Origin: a bacterium
GTDB taxonomy: Bacteria > Auribacterota > UBA3054
Direction of reading: 5' to 3'
DNA: 64,000 bases
Assembly (NCBI GenBank): GCA_017557885.1
Contig: JAFYXV010000004.1
Coordinates: forward strand, 96,552 to 160,551
Positions 43,095-51,385 of the stretch are shown piece by piece. The notes under the pieces are model-generated. The model saw only the letters and a program-made list of their open reading frames with translations, was not told the origin of the DNA and did not search any database. The position numbers and the translations under genes are program-made. The first letter of the stretch is position 1. The number at the start of each line of letters is the position of its first letter.

Positions 43095-45224
43095 ATGAAA
43101 AAAATATTGGCGTTGACCGCCGCTCTCTTAATTGCCGCTTCCAGCGGACACTCGGCGGTCCGTATCTACGGCGCATATCTGGGCGAAGTTAATGTTCACA
43201 GCGACGGAAACCGTTATTACCAGGACACCATGTTTACGACTTATCCTCCCAACGCCACGTTCAACAGCTGCGTTGACGTTCTGGTGCTGAAGGGATGGTA
43301 CAGCTTCGGAAACGACTGGGAATACGAACCGGTTGACGATCATGTCCTTGACAAAGGCCGGAAAGCCCAGTATGAGAACATGGGCAAGTGCAACGGAGTA
43401 ACCATCAAGCGTCTCGATCCCGAAGCCTACAATATGCTGAATGAAGTGTCCGGGCAAACGGCCGAAGCCGGCACCCCGGCCGGTTACATAGGCACCGCCA
43501 ACATGAAGCGCACGCTGCTCTTCAACAACGCGGTGCTGGAGGAGGGGACCAATTACTTCACCTTTGTCTGCCCCCAGGCCAACGAGCTGATGTACAGCGC
43601 CATGATCGGCCTTTACCTTTCCGATGCCGACAAGTGGTCCACAAGCGTCATACCCAAAGAGGGTACGGCCCCGGATCTTTGCGCCAAGGAAGCGGGAGCC
43701 GGAACCCAGGACATGGAAGGCGAACTTGTCTGCGGCGCTCCTAATCCAAGAAAAGACGCGCAATATTTCTTCCCCTCCAACGTCAAGATGGACCGCCCCA
43801 CGCTCCGCACCGTGATAGGCGAATACAAGATCAGCATTCCTTTCTTCTATCTGGCGGGCTCAAACAGCGCGGAAGTCAACCCCGACGGCCTTACGTCTCC
43901 CTCCTCTCCGGGCTGGGTCGCCGAAGACAAAGTCGATCCCGACTGGGCCTTGAGCCACACCTCCGGCAACGAGGTTGCCTATCTGGCCCTCTGCGTCTCA
44001 AAGGAAAGCACCAAGCCGAAACTGGCCACGCCCACAGTTCTGGTGCCGCCGGGCTCATACGAAGGCTATATCTTAATGGAAAACGAAGGCGCCGGCTCCT
44101 TCGATTACACCGCCTCCTCCAAGACCGATTGGATCACGATGCAATCCGAGACCGCCAGCGGCAATGTTTCCCTGCAGCAAAAGATCTATTTCAACATAAA
44201 GAAGGGCGTTCTGGGAGTAGGGCGACACGTTGGGATGGTGGAACTTGATCTCGGCTCTTACGGGAAAAAGGAAGTCAAAATAATCGCGGTGGTGGAAGAG
44301 CCCGCCAGCGGCGCCATAAGGTTGAAAGGCTTGTACATCATGAGCGGCGAAGGCGAAAATCCCTATTATCAGGACACCATGATAAGTTCCCTCGTTCCCT
44401 CTTACAATTTCGACGGGGGCTGCATGGACATCCTGCTGGCCGAGGGCGTTTATCTTTTCGGCAACGACGCTTTGGCGGAATATTCCGATCACGCGGATTA
44501 TCTCAGGACCTACGCCCTCGACAGGGGAAAGAAAGCCGAATATACGGAAGCGGGCAGTTTCCAGGGCAGCAATCAGGTCCTCAGGCTGAGCGGAGACTAC
44601 AAGCTGATAAACCAGGCTCTGGACAACGGCGAGAAGCCCGACGCGGATTCCGTGGGCGACTTTGTCAAGCTCTCGAGCCTGACAAAAAGAGTTCTCGACT
44701 GCTATCTGCAGCCCGGCACCAACCGTTTCACGCTTGTCTTCCCGGAAGCTTCGGAATTCGAATCGGAATCCGACATGATGCAGCTTGGTCTTTTCCTGGG
44801 CGAAAAAGTTGCCTCGGGCGCCATCCCCGATCTGGCGGCCTGCAACAGCGAGCTTTACTTCGACGCCGTTGACATGCCCTACGCCACCTATTCCAATGAA
44901 GACAGAACTTATCACTACGATATCGAAGAAGGCAAAGTCTTCACCAAGAGCACGCTCAAATGCGAAAAAGAGGACTGCCAGATAGAACTCACAAAGTTCT
45001 TTTTACTTGGCAAGAACGACGAGTACACGAACCCCTTCGGCATGACCAGCCCGGCGGCCTGCGGATATGTGGCCACGGGAGGCGACTCCAGCACCGCCTG
45101 GCCCGTCCACGCTTCGCCGCAAACGGTCCTGGGCTACCTGGAGGTGGTAGTTCACGGAGAAGTGCCGGAACCGGCCTTCCTGGGCCTCCTGGCGCTTCTT
45201 TTGCTGCTCTGGCGCAGGAAGTGA
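43095..45224 (+). CDS. Exported PEP-CTERM protein with a duplicated domain
   Basis: 709 residues, signal peptide MKKILALTAALLIAASSGHS. Two copies of an unrecognised domain: residues about 20-300 (YYQDTMFTTYPPNATFNSCV, SFGNDWEY, LDKGRKAQYEN) and about 415-680 (YYQDTMISSLVPSYNFDGGC, LFGNDALAEY, LDRGKKAEYTE). Both copies end with a ladder including E-x-N/T-NP-x-G-x-TSP. Between them residues 320-405 resemble a BACON-type Ig fold (ENEGAGSFDYTASSKTDWIT). The tail is PEPAFLGLLALLLLLWRRK. Co-transcribed with the GspK-like gene, so it may be exported with it or attached to the same surface structure. Function unknown. Confidence 0.8.
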   Translation: MKKILALTAALLIAASSGHSAVRIYGAYLGEVNVHSDGNRYYQDTMFTTYPPNATFNSCVDVLVLKGWYSFGNDWEYEPVDDHVLDKGRKAQYENMGKCNGVTIKRLDPEAYNMLNEVSGQTAEAGTPAGYIGTANMKRTLLFNNAVLEEGTNYFTFVCPQANELMYSAMIGLYLSDADKWSTSVIPKEGTAPDLCAKEAGAGTQDMEGELVCGAPNPRKDAQYFFPSNVKMDRPTLRTVIGEYKISIPFFYLAGSNSAEVNPDGLTSPSSPGWVAEDKVDPDWALSHTSGNEVAYLALCVSKESTKPKLATPTVLVPPGSYEGYILMENEGAGSFDYTASSKTDWITMQSETASGNVSLQQKIYFNIKKGVLGVGRHVGMVELDLGSYGKKEVKIIAVVEEPASGAIRLKGLYIMSGEGENPYYQDTMISSLVPSYNFDGGCMDILLAEGVYLFGNDALAEYSDHADYLRTYALDRGKKAEYTEAGSFQGSNQVLRLSGDYKLINQALDNGEKPDADSVGDFVKLSSLTKRVLDCYLQPGTNRFTLVFPEASEFESESDMMQLGLFLGEKVASGAIPDLAACNSELYFDAVDMPYATYSNEDRTYHYDIEEGKVFTKSTLKCEKEDCQIELTKFFLLGKNDEYTNPFGMTSPAACGYVATGGDSSTAWPVHASPQTVLGYLEVVVHGEVPEPAFLGLLALLLLLWRRK

Positions 45225-45240
45225 GACTTCATGCGGCCGC

Positions 45241-45276
45241 AAAAAAATTCCCGCCTTTCGGGCGGGAATTTTTTTT
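45241..45276. terminator. Bidirectional terminator
   Basis: AATTCCCGCC (45246-45255), loop TTTCG, GGCGGGAATT (45261-45270), flanked by A7 and T-runs. Ends the GspK/PEP-CTERM operon and the convergent tdh gene. Confidence 0.93.
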
Positions 45277-45298
45277 GCGCTTACATAAAGCTTTGCGC

Positions 45299-46327
45299 TT
45301 ACTTTTTGTTGGCGTAGAAAGCCTTGATGTTGGGGAGAAGATATTCTGTGAAAGCGGAGCGCAGGGTGTGCGTCGGCTTGTAGCCCCAGTCTCTTCTCGC
45401 CGCTTCGTCGTTCACGTCCTCCGGCCAGGTGTCCACGATGCCCTGGCGCGCCACGTCGGGATTGAAGGTCGTTTCCGGCGCTTCGGGGAAAGATTCCCTC
45501 ACCAGCTCGTAAATTTCGCCGGCGGTGCAGGCGAAACCGCCGATGTTGTAAACGCGTCTCGTCAGCTTTTCGCCGGGGGCGTTGCTTAAGGTCAGAAGAG
45601 CGTCGATGGCTTCCGGCATGGTGATGAAGGGGATCTTGGCGCTTTCCCTGACGAAGCAGTTGTACTTTTCGCCCTTGGCCGCGGCGTGGATCATTTCCGG
45701 AGCGTAGTCAGATGTTCCGCCGGTGGGCAGCGTGAAAGCGGAGATGACGCCCGGGAAGCGGATGCAGCGGAAATCCAGGCCGTAGTCGCGCTTTCTGGGA
45801 TCGTCCTTAAGCTGCATATAGTTGAAGGTGAAGTAAGAGCCCAGGTGTTCGCAGGCCAGTTTGTTGCAGCCGTACATGGTGGTCGGCGTCACGAACTGCT
45901 CTTCACTTACGAAGGGGTTCGCGGCCTTCACCTCGAGGTTCGGCAGACCGTACACCGCGATGGTGGAGCAGAACATCACTTTCACGCGGATGTGATTTTT
46001 CTCCGCTTGCTTGACGGCGCGGTCCAATACTCCCACGGTGCCCATGACGTTGATGTCGCAGGCCTTGGCGGGAATGCGCTCCGAACTGGTGGAGAGAAGG
46101 GCCGCCAGATGGTAGATCTGATTGAAATCGTAGGTTGCGAAGATCTCGTCGAGCCCCGCTTTGTCCATGAGGTCCATCTTATAGGATCTCTCCACCATGG
46201 GAACGAGGGTGGGGTCGAGGTCGTTGAGGTCTAAAGTTATGATCTTAGTGCCCTGGGCATAGAGCTTGGAGATCAGGCCGTGGCCGAATTCCCCGTTGGC
46301 GCCCGTGATAAGAGTGTAATAACTCAT
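45299..46327 (-). CDS. SDR-family L-threonine 3-dehydrogenase (epimerase-like)
   Basis: 342 residues from the ATG at 46327 (AAGGAG upstream). Extended SDR fold: TGANGEFG NAD-binding motif at residues 8-15, HLAALLS, and YGCNK as the Y-x-x-x-K active site. The C-terminal half matches the SDR type of threonine dehydrogenase rather than sugar epimerases: FPGVISAFTLPTGGTSDYAP, IPFITMPEAIDALLTL, VYNIGGFACTAGEIYELV, RQGIVDTWPEDVNDEAARRD and DWGYKPTHTL. It would oxidise L-threonine to 2-amino-3-ketobutyrate, which spontaneously or through Kbl gives aminoacetone or glycine. No kbl lies next to it. A nucleotide-sugar epimerase is the alternative. Confidence 0.8.
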   Translation of the reverse strand: MSYYTLITGANGEFGHGLISKLYAQGTKIITLDLNDLDPTLVPMVERSYKMDLMDKAGLDEIFATYDFNQIYHLAALLSTSSERIPAKACDINVMGTVGVLDRAVKQAEKNHIRVKVMFCSTIAVYGLPNLEVKAANPFVSEEQFVTPTTMYGCNKLACEHLGSYFTFNYMQLKDDPRKRDYGLDFRCIRFPGVISAFTLPTGGTSDYAPEMIHAAAKGEKYNCFVRESAKIPFITMPEAIDALLTLSNAPGEKLTRRVYNIGGFACTAGEIYELVRESFPEAPETTFNPDVARQGIVDTWPEDVNDEAARRDWGYKPTHTLRSAFTEYLLPNIKAFYANKK

Positions 46328-46360
46328 AAAAAAACTCCTTATTTTATTTTTATGGAGCAT

Positions 46361-46369
46361 ATTCTAGCA
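46361..46369 (-). promoter_or_regulatory. Extended -10 promoter for the threonine dehydrogenase gene
   Basis: Minus-strand TGC-TAGAAT (46361-46369); no strong -35. About 25 bases of leader including AAGGAG. Confidence 0.45.
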
Positions 46370-46445
46370 CAAAACCATCTCGGTTAAAAGAGGGGTTTAT
46401 ACAAAACGTGATGTTTCATTGGGAAATTTTATCCCTCGCCAAATT

Positions 46446-46475
46446 TTGATACTATGAGTTGAAATCCCTTATAAT
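46446..46475 (+). promoter_or_regulatory. Promoter of the metalloprotease gene
   Basis: TTGATA (46446-46451), 18 bases, TATAAT (46470-46475). Start near 46482, about 15 bases before the ATG; AAGGA is in the leader. Confidence 0.6.
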
Positions 46476-46496
46476 AACAAGCACTAAGGACAAATC

Positions 46497-49169
46497 ATGA
46501 AAAAAGCCCTCCTGCTTTTGCTGATACTTACTTTCGGTGTTTTTGCCGCCGACTCTCTAGACGCCCAAAAGGAACAGTTGACGACCTCCTTTTTAGACCC
46601 CAGTAACGGCTACATCAGCTTCTGGATGCAAGCCCCCTGGGACGGCAGCGACGGCAAGCAGCATGCGATCATGGCCATAGGCACCTCCGAAAACGGCTTC
46701 TGCCTTGTGAAGAGCGCGAAAAACATGCTGCGCCTCTCCTCTTTTTCCGCCGATGGGGAAAGAGTGGCCAGAGCCGACGTCAGCAGCTGGAAGAAAGGCG
46801 AGTGGCACCATGTCGCCTTCGCCTGGTACAGCAACAACGAAGGCATGCCCATAGGCCTTCCCCTCTACATCGACACTGTCTGCCAGGACGGGCCCATACC
46901 GAACAAAAATTCCTTTTTCGAGCAGGAGGGCTCGAATCCTCCCATCTTCGCCAAGAACATAAAATTCTCCGACATCAAATATTTCAAAGGCCCCTGGAGC
47001 GGCAACCAGGCCGACGCTTACAATCTCTTTTCCATGGTCTTCAAGGATTTCTTCAAGGGGCTTCCCGCCGAAGAGATCAGGATCACTCCGAAGATGTGCG
47101 GCGTGGACGCCAATCCGCTGGTCGTGGAGGGCAAAGAGAAGACCTTCGCCCTGGAGGCGAAATTCAACGGCGAATTCATAAGAGTGACCGACGAGATGCG
47201 CCGCTACGGCAACTGGTCTGATTTCGACGCCAAGCCCTACATCAAATGGACCGTCAAGGATCCTGAGATCGCCGAAGTGACGAAGCTTTCCAACGTGCTT
47301 GGCAAGAAGCCCGGGAAAACCGTGCTTACGGCCGAATACAGGGGGCAATTGGCTTCCTATGACCTCACCGTCACGCCCATCGAGCAGCCCGACCTCTGCG
47401 TTCTCTACACTTCGCTTTTGCCCCGCCTTTCCGCCAATTCCGTAAAGTGGTTCCATGATCCCGGCGACACCGTGACCTCCATAGTCCACGTCGCCAACTA
47501 CGGCTACAAGGAGAGCACGCCCGGAACCGTCGTGACCTTCACGCTCTACAAAAATTCTTCCATCGATTTCGATCCCAAAGCGGAAGTTGTTTATCAGAAG
47601 AAAGCGAAGCTGCCCGCCCTCGGCGGCATGGGCAAAGCGGAATTCCAGTTCGTCTGGCAGTGGCCCAATAAGCCCGTCTGGATGGAATCGAAAGTCGAGA
47701 TCGACAAAGAGGGCGACCTTGACCCCATAAACAACGTCATCAGGGACCGCAACGTCTCCCGCCCCTTGCGCTTCGGCTTCCAGCCCGACACCATGACGAA
47801 CCTCTACACCGAAAGAACCATCAACAGCATGGGCAGTTTCAACCTCTTCGACTGGACGGCTTCGCACAAATACCGCCTCGACCTATTGCTCAGGGAGACC
47901 AAATATCCCGGCATCTGCCCCGACGGCATCACGGACACTTACAGGATCGACAGGATGTATTACATCTACAAGGAAAAGAACGACGATCAGCCCTACTACA
48001 AGGTCGAGGAATGGTTCGACGGCGGTTTCCCCATCTACACCCACGATCTCTCTTTGGACGGCATCAGCGCCGCGGTGGTGCACGAACTGGGCCACACCTG
48101 CCTCGCTCTGCCCGACGTTTACAGCTATCCTGTGAGGACCGTCAACGTGCTGGTCAGGGACGACAACGGATGCTATTGCACCGGAACGCCCGCCATGCCG
48201 GACCTTGGCGGCTCCATCATGAACGCCCTGGGCATCAACGTTCCCTGCGGCGCCATGTACTCTCCTCTTATGGACGGCTGCCACATGTGGATCAATCCCT
48301 CCAACGCCGGCAAGATCGAATACATGAAGGGACAGAGAGGCGAAAGATTCTGGGGCGTCCAGGGCCGCATGATGCCGATGAAGCAGAATATCTTCCAGTT
48401 CTTCGACAGAAACGACGAGCCTCTGAAGGACGCCGCGGTTTACATCTATCAGATCACCAATACCAAGACCGCCTCCTTTGCCGACAAGTATTACTCCGAC
48501 TGGCCGAAGTTCGCCGGCAATACCAACGAGGAAGGCGCCTTCACCTTGGGCGGCGAAACGCTGGACAGTTGGGACTGCCCCATGACCGAAAGGACGGAAG
48601 GCCGCACCAGCGTCTGGAACCCCTTCGGCATGATCAGCGAGGAATCCAACGCCACCGTTGACACCGCCTTCACGCCCAACGTCTGGACCACCGAAGGGCT
48701 GCTGCTCATCAAGATCGTCGCCTCCAGCGGCGTGGAGTTCTGCAACGTGTCGATGGCTGTCTTCAACGAGGAATTCTTCCGCGGCAACAAAATAAGGGGC
48801 ACCTACAAGATCAGGACCAACCTTCTTAACAGCGAAAAGCAAAACGTGAAGAGAAAGGAGATCCCGGAGCCCTGCCGGAAGATCAACAGGATCCCCGTGG
48901 CAAAATTGAAAGGCGGCAAGACGGAATTCACCGTGAAGGCCGGGGAAGAGATCGTATTGGACGCCACGGAAAGCTTCGATCCGGAAGGCCAGCCTCTGGA
49001 ATACCGCTGGCATGACGGCGGCAACTGGTACTCCACGGATCTCAGGACCGGTCCGGTCCAGACCTACAAAGCTCCAGACAAAAAGGGCGAAACCAAAAAG
49101 ATCGATCTTTTCGTCATAGACGGGGTGAGGACCAGCGAACTGGTCAAGATCACCATCACGGCCGAATAA
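46497..49169 (+). CDS. Exported multidomain zinc metalloprotease-like protein
   Basis: 890 residues, signal peptide MKKALLLLLILTFGVFA. Order: LamG-like lectin fold about 30-180 (GYISFWMQAPWDG; KKGEWHHVAFAWYS), a Big-2-like Ig segment about 245-295 (IKWTVKDPEIAEVTKL; GKTVLTAEYRG), a CARDB-like domain about 310-410 (VTSIVHVANYGYKESTPGTV), a catalytic region with HELGH at 529-533, where both His and the Glu fit a zincin, followed by CLALPDVYSY, a carboxypeptidase-regulatory-like segment with DEPLKDAAVYIYQI, and a C-terminal PKD-like fold (DATESFDPEGQPLEYRWHDG). The third zinc ligand is not certain; H or D after LALPD is possible. Probably degrades glycoproteins or polysaccharide-bound substrate outside the cell (inference). 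Own promoter and terminator. Confidence 0.78.
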   Translation: MKKALLLLLILTFGVFAADSLDAQKEQLTTSFLDPSNGYISFWMQAPWDGSDGKQHAIMAIGTSENGFCLVKSAKNMLRLSSFSADGERVARADVSSWKKGEWHHVAFAWYSNNEGMPIGLPLYIDTVCQDGPIPNKNSFFEQEGSNPPIFAKNIKFSDIKYFKGPWSGNQADAYNLFSMVFKDFFKGLPAEEIRITPKMCGVDANPLVVEGKEKTFALEAKFNGEFIRVTDEMRRYGNWSDFDAKPYIKWTVKDPEIAEVTKLSNVLGKKPGKTVLTAEYRGQLASYDLTVTPIEQPDLCVLYTSLLPRLSANSVKWFHDPGDTVTSIVHVANYGYKESTPGTVVTFTLYKNSSIDFDPKAEVVYQKKAKLPALGGMGKAEFQFVWQWPNKPVWMESKVEIDKEGDLDPINNVIRDRNVSRPLRFGFQPDTMTNLYTERTINSMGSFNLFDWTASHKYRLDLLLRETKYPGICPDGITDTYRIDRMYYIYKEKNDDQPYYKVEEWFDGGFPIYTHDLSLDGISAAVVHELGHTCLALPDVYSYPVRTVNVLVRDDNGCYCTGTPAMPDLGGSIMNALGINVPCGAMYSPLMDGCHMWINPSNAGKIEYMKGQRGERFWGVQGRMMPMKQNIFQFFDRNDEPLKDAAVYIYQITNTKTASFADKYYSDWPKFAGNTNEEGAFTLGGETLDSWDCPMTERTEGRTSVWNPFGMISEESNATVDTAFTPNVWTTEGLLLIKIVASSGVEFCNVSMAVFNEEFFRGNKIRGTYKIRTNLLNSEKQNVKRKEIPEPCRKINRIPVAKLKGGKTEFTVKAGEEIVLDATESFDPEGQPLEYRWHDGGNWYSTDLRTGPVQTYKAPDKKGETKKIDLFVIDGVRTSELVKITITAE

Positions 49170-49200
49170 GCAAACGGCGCTCGACAGCGCAAAGCCGAAG

Positions 49201-49240
49201 CCCCGGGGGAAAAGTTCCTTAGCCCCCGGGGTCTTTTTTT
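49201..49240 (+). terminator. Rho-independent terminator after the metalloprotease gene
   Basis: CCCCGGGGG (49201-49209), loop of 13, CCCCCGGGG (49223-49231), then seven T. Confidence 0.9.
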
Positions 49241-49252
49241 CCCAAAGCCATC

Positions 49253-49281
49253 TTGCGGTCAGGTCTTAGATAAGATATAAT
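49253..49281 (+). promoter_or_regulatory. Promoter of the cysS-tmk-holB-ricT-ribF operon
   Basis: TTGCGG (49253-49258), 17 bases, TATAAT (49276-49281). AGAGGA precedes the ATG at 49305. Confidence 0.72.
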
Positions 49282-49304
49282 CATTATATTTAAGAGGAAT
49301 TATT

Positions 49305-50720
49305 ATGATACAGTTCACGAACACCGAAAATCGAAGAAAGGAAGAGTTCAAGGAACTCAACGAGGGGCAGGTAACCATGTACACCTGCGGCCCCACTGTC
49401 TATAATTTCGCCCACATCGGCAATTTCCGGGCCATCTTGACCTACGATCTGTGCAAGCGCTGGCTCCTATCCCGGGGCTACAAGGTCAAACACGTCATGA
49501 ACATCACGGACGTGGATGACAAGACCATCCGGGACTCCCGCAAGGAAGGCACGGCGCTGAGGGATTTCACGGAGCGCTACGCCAAGTGCTTTTTTGAGGA
49601 TTGCCGCGAACTGAGAGTCATGCCCCCCGACGTTACCCCCAGGGCCACGGACCACATAAAGGAGATGCTGGAGCTTGTCCAGATCCTGATGGACAAGGGT
49701 ATCGCCTATCAGGGCGAGGACGGCAGCGTCTATTTCTCCATAGAAAAATACGAGCCCTACGGAAAGCTCAGCCACCTGAAGGAAAGGGAACTGAAAGTGG
49801 GCGCCCGAGTGCAGAGCGACGAGTACGACAAGGAGAGCGTCAGCGACTTCGCCCTTTGGAAAGCCTGGGTGCCCCAGGACGGGGACGTCAAGTGGGACAG
49901 CCCCTGGGGTCCGGGACGTCCGGGCTGGCATCTGGAGTGCTCCGTGATGGCCAGGAAATATTTGGGCGACACCATCGATCTGCACATGGGCGGCGAGGAT
50001 CTTATCTTCCCGCACCATGAGAACGAGATCGCCCAGAGCGAAGCCGCCACCGGAAAGACTTTCGTGCGTTACTGGGTGCACAACGGATACCTGATGGTGG
50101 AAGGCCGCAAAATGTCCAAATCCGCCGGCAATTTCTACACTCTGAGGGATATTTTCAAAAAGGGCTACACCGGCAGGGAAGTGAGGCTGCTTTTGTTGTC
50201 CACCTATTACCGCCAGGCCTTCAACTTCACCTTCGAAGGGCTTCACGCCATGAGAAGCGCCCTCTCCCGTCTGGACGACCTGAGGGACGCCATGGAAAAA
50301 GAGGCGAAAGAGGGCGAGGACTGCGAAGTCAGCGCAGGGCTTTCGGACATCCTCAAGGCCGCGAAGGAAAAATGGGACGCCTCATTGGACGACGATCTCA
50401 ACACCAGCGCGGCTTTCGCCGCGCTCTTCGAGGCGGTCAAGGCCATCAACAAACTGAGGATGGATCTAGCCTTGGGGAAAGCTGGCGCCAAGAAAGTCCT
50501 GGAATTCCTCGACTACACCGACCAGGTCCTTTCCGTGGCGGAAAAGGACAAGTTGGAAGAGGAGTTCCCGCCGAGAGCCCAGGAGCTTCTGGCGGAAAGA
50601 ACGGAAGCCAGGAAAGCCAAGAACTGGCCCAGGGCCGACGAGATCAGAAACGAACTGGCCGCCATGGGCTTAACCGTGGAGGACACCCCGGAGGGTCCTC
50701 GCCTGAAAAAACTGGGCTGA
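49305..50720 (+). CDS. cysS: Cysteinyl-tRNA synthetase
   Basis: Charges tRNA-Cys with cysteine. 471 residues, the usual length for the class Ia enzyme. The HIGH signature region is TCGPTVYNFAHIGNFR, with a zinc-binding Cys in CGPT; other zinc ligands are in HLECSVM and HHENEIAQSEA; the KMSKS loop is EGRKMSKSAGNF. A helical anticodon-binding domain follows (LDDDLNTSAAFAALFEAVKA), ending RADEIRNELAAMGLTVEDT, typical for the family. It is first in a compact operon: its stop TGA overlaps the ATG of tmk (TGATG), so translation is coupled. Confidence 0.97.
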   Translation: MIQFTNTENRRKEEFKELNEGQVTMYTCGPTVYNFAHIGNFRAILTYDLCKRWLLSRGYKVKHVMNITDVDDKTIRDSRKEGTALRDFTERYAKCFFEDCRELRVMPPDVTPRATDHIKEMLELVQILMDKGIAYQGEDGSVYFSIEKYEPYGKLSHLKERELKVGARVQSDEYDKESVSDFALWKAWVPQDGDVKWDSPWGPGRPGWHLECSVMARKYLGDTIDLHMGGEDLIFPHHENEIAQSEAATGKTFVRYWVHNGYLMVEGRKMSKSAGNFYTLRDIFKKGYTGREVRLLLLSTYYRQAFNFTFEGLHAMRSALSRLDDLRDAMEKEAKEGEDCEVSAGLSDILKAAKEKWDASLDDDLNTSAAFAALFEAVKAINKLRMDLALGKAGAKKVLEFLDYTDQVLSVAEKDKLEEEFPPRAQELLAERTEARKAKNWPRADEIRNELAAMGLTVEDTPEGPRLKKLG

Positions 50721-51385
50721 TGGCGAAAGGTCTTTTCATAGCGATAGAAGGTCCCGACGGCTGCGGAAAAAGCACGCAGATAGCGCTTCTTAAAGAATTC
50801 CTGGAGAAGCGGGGCTTTGATGTTGTCCTGACCAGGGAGCCAGGCGGCACCGCCTTGGGCGAAGAGATCAGGAAGCTCCTTCTTGTCGGCAAGGAGAAAA
50901 AAGTTTCCCCTTACTGCGAGCTAATGCTTTTCGAGGCGGCCAGGGCCCAGCACGTCATGGAAGTTTTGGAGCCGGCGCTGTCTTCTGGCAAGATCGTAAT
51001 CGCCTCCCGCTACGCCGACGCCACCAGGGCCTACCAGGGCGGAGGACGCCGTCTTCCCCTGGAAGAAGTCAGGAAAGCCAACGAGCTGGGGACCAGGGGA
51101 CTGTGGCCGGACCTCACCATCATTCTTGACATCGACAGCGAAGAGGGTCTGAGGCGCGTAAAAGGCTGCGGCCGCGACGCCCTGGGAAAAGATCTGCCTC
51201 CCGGAGAACTGGACCGCATCGAGGCGGAGAGTTTGGATTTCCACCGCCGGGTGCGGGAGGAATATCTGAAGCTTGCCCTGGAGGAAAAGGAGCGCTGCAA
51301 AGTCGTTGACGGCAGCCAAAGCCGGGAGGAAGTCGCCCGGGAGATCAGCGCCCTCGTATTGGAGAAAATAAAAAACAATGCTTGA
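50720..51385 (+). CDS. tmk: Thymidylate kinase
   Basis: Phosphorylates dTMP to dTDP. 221 residues from the ATG at 50720, which overlaps the cysS stop by one base; the longer frame is out of register with the protein family. P-loop EGPDGCGKSTQ at residues 9-19, REPGGTALGEEIR, and RYADATRAYQGGGR. The Asp that normally starts the DR-[YFH] motif is Ser here (IASRYADA), an uncommon change next to the base-binding site. The lid region contains RVKGCGRDALGK. Its last 8 bases overlap holB. The tmk-holB-ricT order is widely conserved in bacteria. Confidence 0.94.
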   Translation: MAKGLFIAIEGPDGCGKSTQIALLKEFLEKRGFDVVLTREPGGTALGEEIRKLLLVGKEKKVSPYCELMLFEAARAQHVMEVLEPALSSGKIVIASRYADATRAYQGGGRRLPLEEVRKANELGTRGLWPDLTIILDIDSEEGLRRVKGCGRDALGKDLPPGELDRIEAESLDFHRRVREEYLKLALEEKERCKVVDGSQSREEVAREISALVLEKIKNNA

